From: Apodospora peruviana
Taxonomy: Eukaryota; Ascomycota; Sordariomycetes; Sordariales; Lasiosphaeriaceae
NCBI GenBank assembly: GCA_033439685.1
Contig: JAUEDM010000001.1
Span: forward strand, 5,828,001 to 5,892,000
Direction of reading: 5' to 3'
Length of the DNA: 64,000 nt
A model generated the notes under the pieces. The model worked only from the letters and a program-made list of their open reading frames with translations. It was not told the origin of the DNA and did no database searches. The translations under genes and the position numbers were made by a program. This document shows positions 61,581 to 64,000 of the stretch, in pieces; the stretch's first letter is position 1; every line of letters begins with the position of its first letter.

Positions 61581-64000
61581 CTTTGCCGTGCGACGAGGGA
61601 CTTTCGGGCAGGTATTCTGCAATTTTCCGACGACAACCCCAGATGTGTGACCTGGGCGGCTGTTATGATTAGATTAGTAGCAAGGGCACAGTAGACATTG
61701 GTTGGGCTTCGTGGCGCAATACCTGTGAAGAGCCCCATTACGGAGTGTAGAGGACGTCTAGAATTAGACGCGCGGTTGAAGATCCAGTTGGATTTAGGTA
61801 GTCGAAAAAATGACTGGTTGCCACAAAGGTACGCCGTGAAAGGGAATTAGTCACTAACGGCAACCAGGGGGGGGACTGTCTTACCTCTACACCCGTTGGG
61901 GGTTTAACGAGGCCGGACAAGGCAAGTAGAAGCTCCGATGTCGCTTTGAATTACCTTGGTCGGATATTTTGATTCGTGTAACGGGTCCGAGGGCGTGGTC
62001 ATTGGACATGGTCACGGGCATGAGGTGATGATTGGGAAAGGAGTCGTAACCACTGCTGGACAATCTGTGGTATAGGTGCCTTACGTGGATGCCGTCGAGT
62101 GTCTGACAGGGCAGTGGCAGTGGCCCCGAGACCGGAAGGTAGATGGCAAGAGGGAGCAGCTGAGGCGTTGGAGCACGTGGTAGGAAGGTGGTAGGTAGGT
62201 GAGTGGGCTGGGTGATTCGGAGGTGACAACCACGTCCCTTCGCGCCTTCCTCATTATCATATGGTCAAAACGGCAGATTCCAGACTGGCCTTGGCTGCCT
62301 TGGCGGCCTACATCGGCGTTGCACAACATGATGAGATGCACAACTTGAGGCTTTGTTTCGAACGCTTTCTCCCGTTGGTGTTAGCGGGGAAAGGCAGCCC
62401 GAGCATGACGTTTCATGCTTTCGTCAACACCCACTACCCCCCACCGTCCCTCGTCCAGGAGCCACCTCGGCTCCGCTTATAATGTTCGCTGATATTCAGG
62501 GCCATAAATGTCTCGAAGCTGAAAGAGATGGACAACAAGAAGAGTAACGAGACACAGGGTAATCAAGATCTTTCATCGTCCTGGCGGCCGGCCACCAATG
62601 AGCTTCCTTGCGAGGTTGTTCGCTTGAAGATGATCATGTCCTATCGTTGTAGCGAGGAGGTCGGCTGATGTTGTTATGGGGATCCTCGTCGATGAGCATC
62701 CGAGAATTTAAGACCAACCGATGGTAGGTATGCTCGCTATGAAGAGGCAAGATCCCGACTTCGATTCAGCAAGTCTGCATATTCGACCGATCCAGCACGA
62801 CACGTTCCTCACTTCATGAGAGCAGGCCGCTTTCTGCACAGCCATGATTCGTGAAACGAATCACAATGATATTGCTGTAGCGCCGCTTGACTCACTTCCC
62901 CTCTGCGCTTCTCTTCTTGTCACAACGGTCCCCTTCCAGATGCTGATCATAGTCCTACACAGGAGCGAGGTAGAGTAACACCAGCAATGGCCACGGTACA
63001 GGGACTCGAATGCTTGGCCAACTTACGCGAGAAATCTGAAGTTGAGACCACTCTGTATCGTCGGCCAGCCACCGCAGCTTGTGTTACGTCAGTCCATACA
63101 GGGCGGGTTAGTTGGGCCTGGTTTTGAGAATACTAGCCAGCTCTAAGCGACTCACAGAGACTCATGTGAATACTGGTGAGGCCCCATCAAATCTAACTGG
63201 GAATTTCAGGGGGTAAATAAACCTGCTCACTAGACAGGGTCGAGATTTATCTCTCAATGAGCCCGCCAGACGCCTGAAGTCGAACTCCTCCGCTCTCTTC
63301 ATACAGACCGTCACACATTGCACGACACCCGTCATCCGTCATGTATCAATCGTGTTACTCCTAGAGAAGCGTGCTCGCTTGACAGAGTCGACAATGTGAT
63401 GCAATGAGTCCGGCATTTGGGTTAGGTACGGTAGGTAGCTTACACTTCCCTGTCTGCCCGGGCACCTCACGGACAGTCCCGTCCTACTAGCCCCCGCCGA
63501 CCTCTGCCTGCCAAGATGTGCTGTGTGTCAATGATGAGAGACATGGTGAACCATCGTTGCCATTGTCTTTGATCTTGACCTTGGACCTCATCAACACGAA
63601 GCATGTCTTGAAATCAAATCAGGCTTGCGTCCGCACATGGTCTCTTAGCTAGATATACTCAGGACCCTGTATCCAGTTGAGAAGACACCACATACATTAA
63701 TGTACTCACTCTTCGATATCGCTTGGTGTGCACATCTCATTCTCCAACCTCTTCTCTGACTTCACATCTTCAGTCCACATCAAGAAGCACACCGCGGGTC
63801 ACTCTTTCCTCGTACCCGTCCGGAGTTATCCACCCGACTCATTGTGTTGCAAAGGAAGGTGCCGCCGACAGATCGGAGCTCTCTTCAAGTTACCAACTGA
63901 ACTGAAGGTTTGGTCTACGACTTCGCCTCGGCAAAGCCGAAACTCAATCTTCAAACTCTTTTCCCTTTTGTTTTTGGACTATCGCAAATCCCTTCTTGGA

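Larger units (their letters stand above)
60840..64000. other. right-hand region without a recognised gene
   Basis: No gene seen. It begins with the 3' flank of the O-methyltransferase, including a 25-base C run, then an AT-rich stretch (about 61140-61560) with a diverged direct repeat. The rest has only short open frames on both strands. The last few hundred bases are CT-rich and might be the leader of a gene beyond the window. Confidence 0.45.

Overview
The window is nuclear DNA of a filamentous ascomycete, most likely a Sordariomycete. The evidence is a Woronin-body HEX-1 gene (found only in Pezizomycotina), a MedA/Acr1/REN1-type conidiation regulator, short introns of about 50-100 bp with GT..CTAAC-like..AG signals, dispersed CCTAGGTA-type motifs, and long pyrimidine-rich leaders. 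I saw no rRNA, tRNA, CRISPR or phage feature. Gene calls come from reading frames, splice phase and family motifs remembered from general knowledge; no database search was possible.

Layout. 0.6-2.2 kb (+): secreted protein with Asn/Gln/Gly tandem repeats. 4.0-7.5 kb (-): RQC2/NEMF-type ribosome quality control factor, four exons. 9.9-11.7 kb (+): hex1, with a long repeat-bearing N-terminal extension upstream of the classical short start. 12.8-14.5 kb (+): bleomycin hydrolase-like cysteine protease with a GC-AG intron. 17.7-20.9 kb (+): very charged 1021-residue protein with a conserved C-terminal block of the DUF8035 type. 22.0-23.0 kb (+): secreted acidic protein with three Lys-Arg (Kex2) sites spaced exactly 60 residues apart, a candidate processed-peptide precursor. 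23.3-23.7 kb: a short inverted-repeat element with a target-site duplication. About 23.7-37.5 kb: no convincing gene; the last part is pyrimidine-rich and looks like promoter or leader. 37.5/40.2-43.3 kb (+): medA-type regulator. 45.8-49.0 kb (+): large protein of unknown function. 49.4-51.1 kb (-): methyltransferase-like protein with long Ser and Thr tracts. 51.7-53.3 kb (-): proteasome lid subunit RPN5. 55.1-56.7 kb (+): LaeA-like methyltransferase. 59.2-60.8 kb (+): plant-COMT-like O-methyltransferase. 60.8-64.0 kb: no gene seen.

How the genes relate. They do not form one pathway or a recognisable secondary-metabolite cluster: no backbone synthase, P450 or transporter is present, although two of the three methyltransferases are of types used in such clusters. 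Housekeeping proteostasis genes (RQC2, bleomycin hydrolase, RPN5) are interspersed with genes for hyphal and developmental biology (hex1, medA) and with secreted low-complexity proteins. The most interesting candidates are the Kex2-repeat precursor at 22 kb, the inverted-repeat element just downstream of it, and the unusual upstream architecture of medA and hex1.
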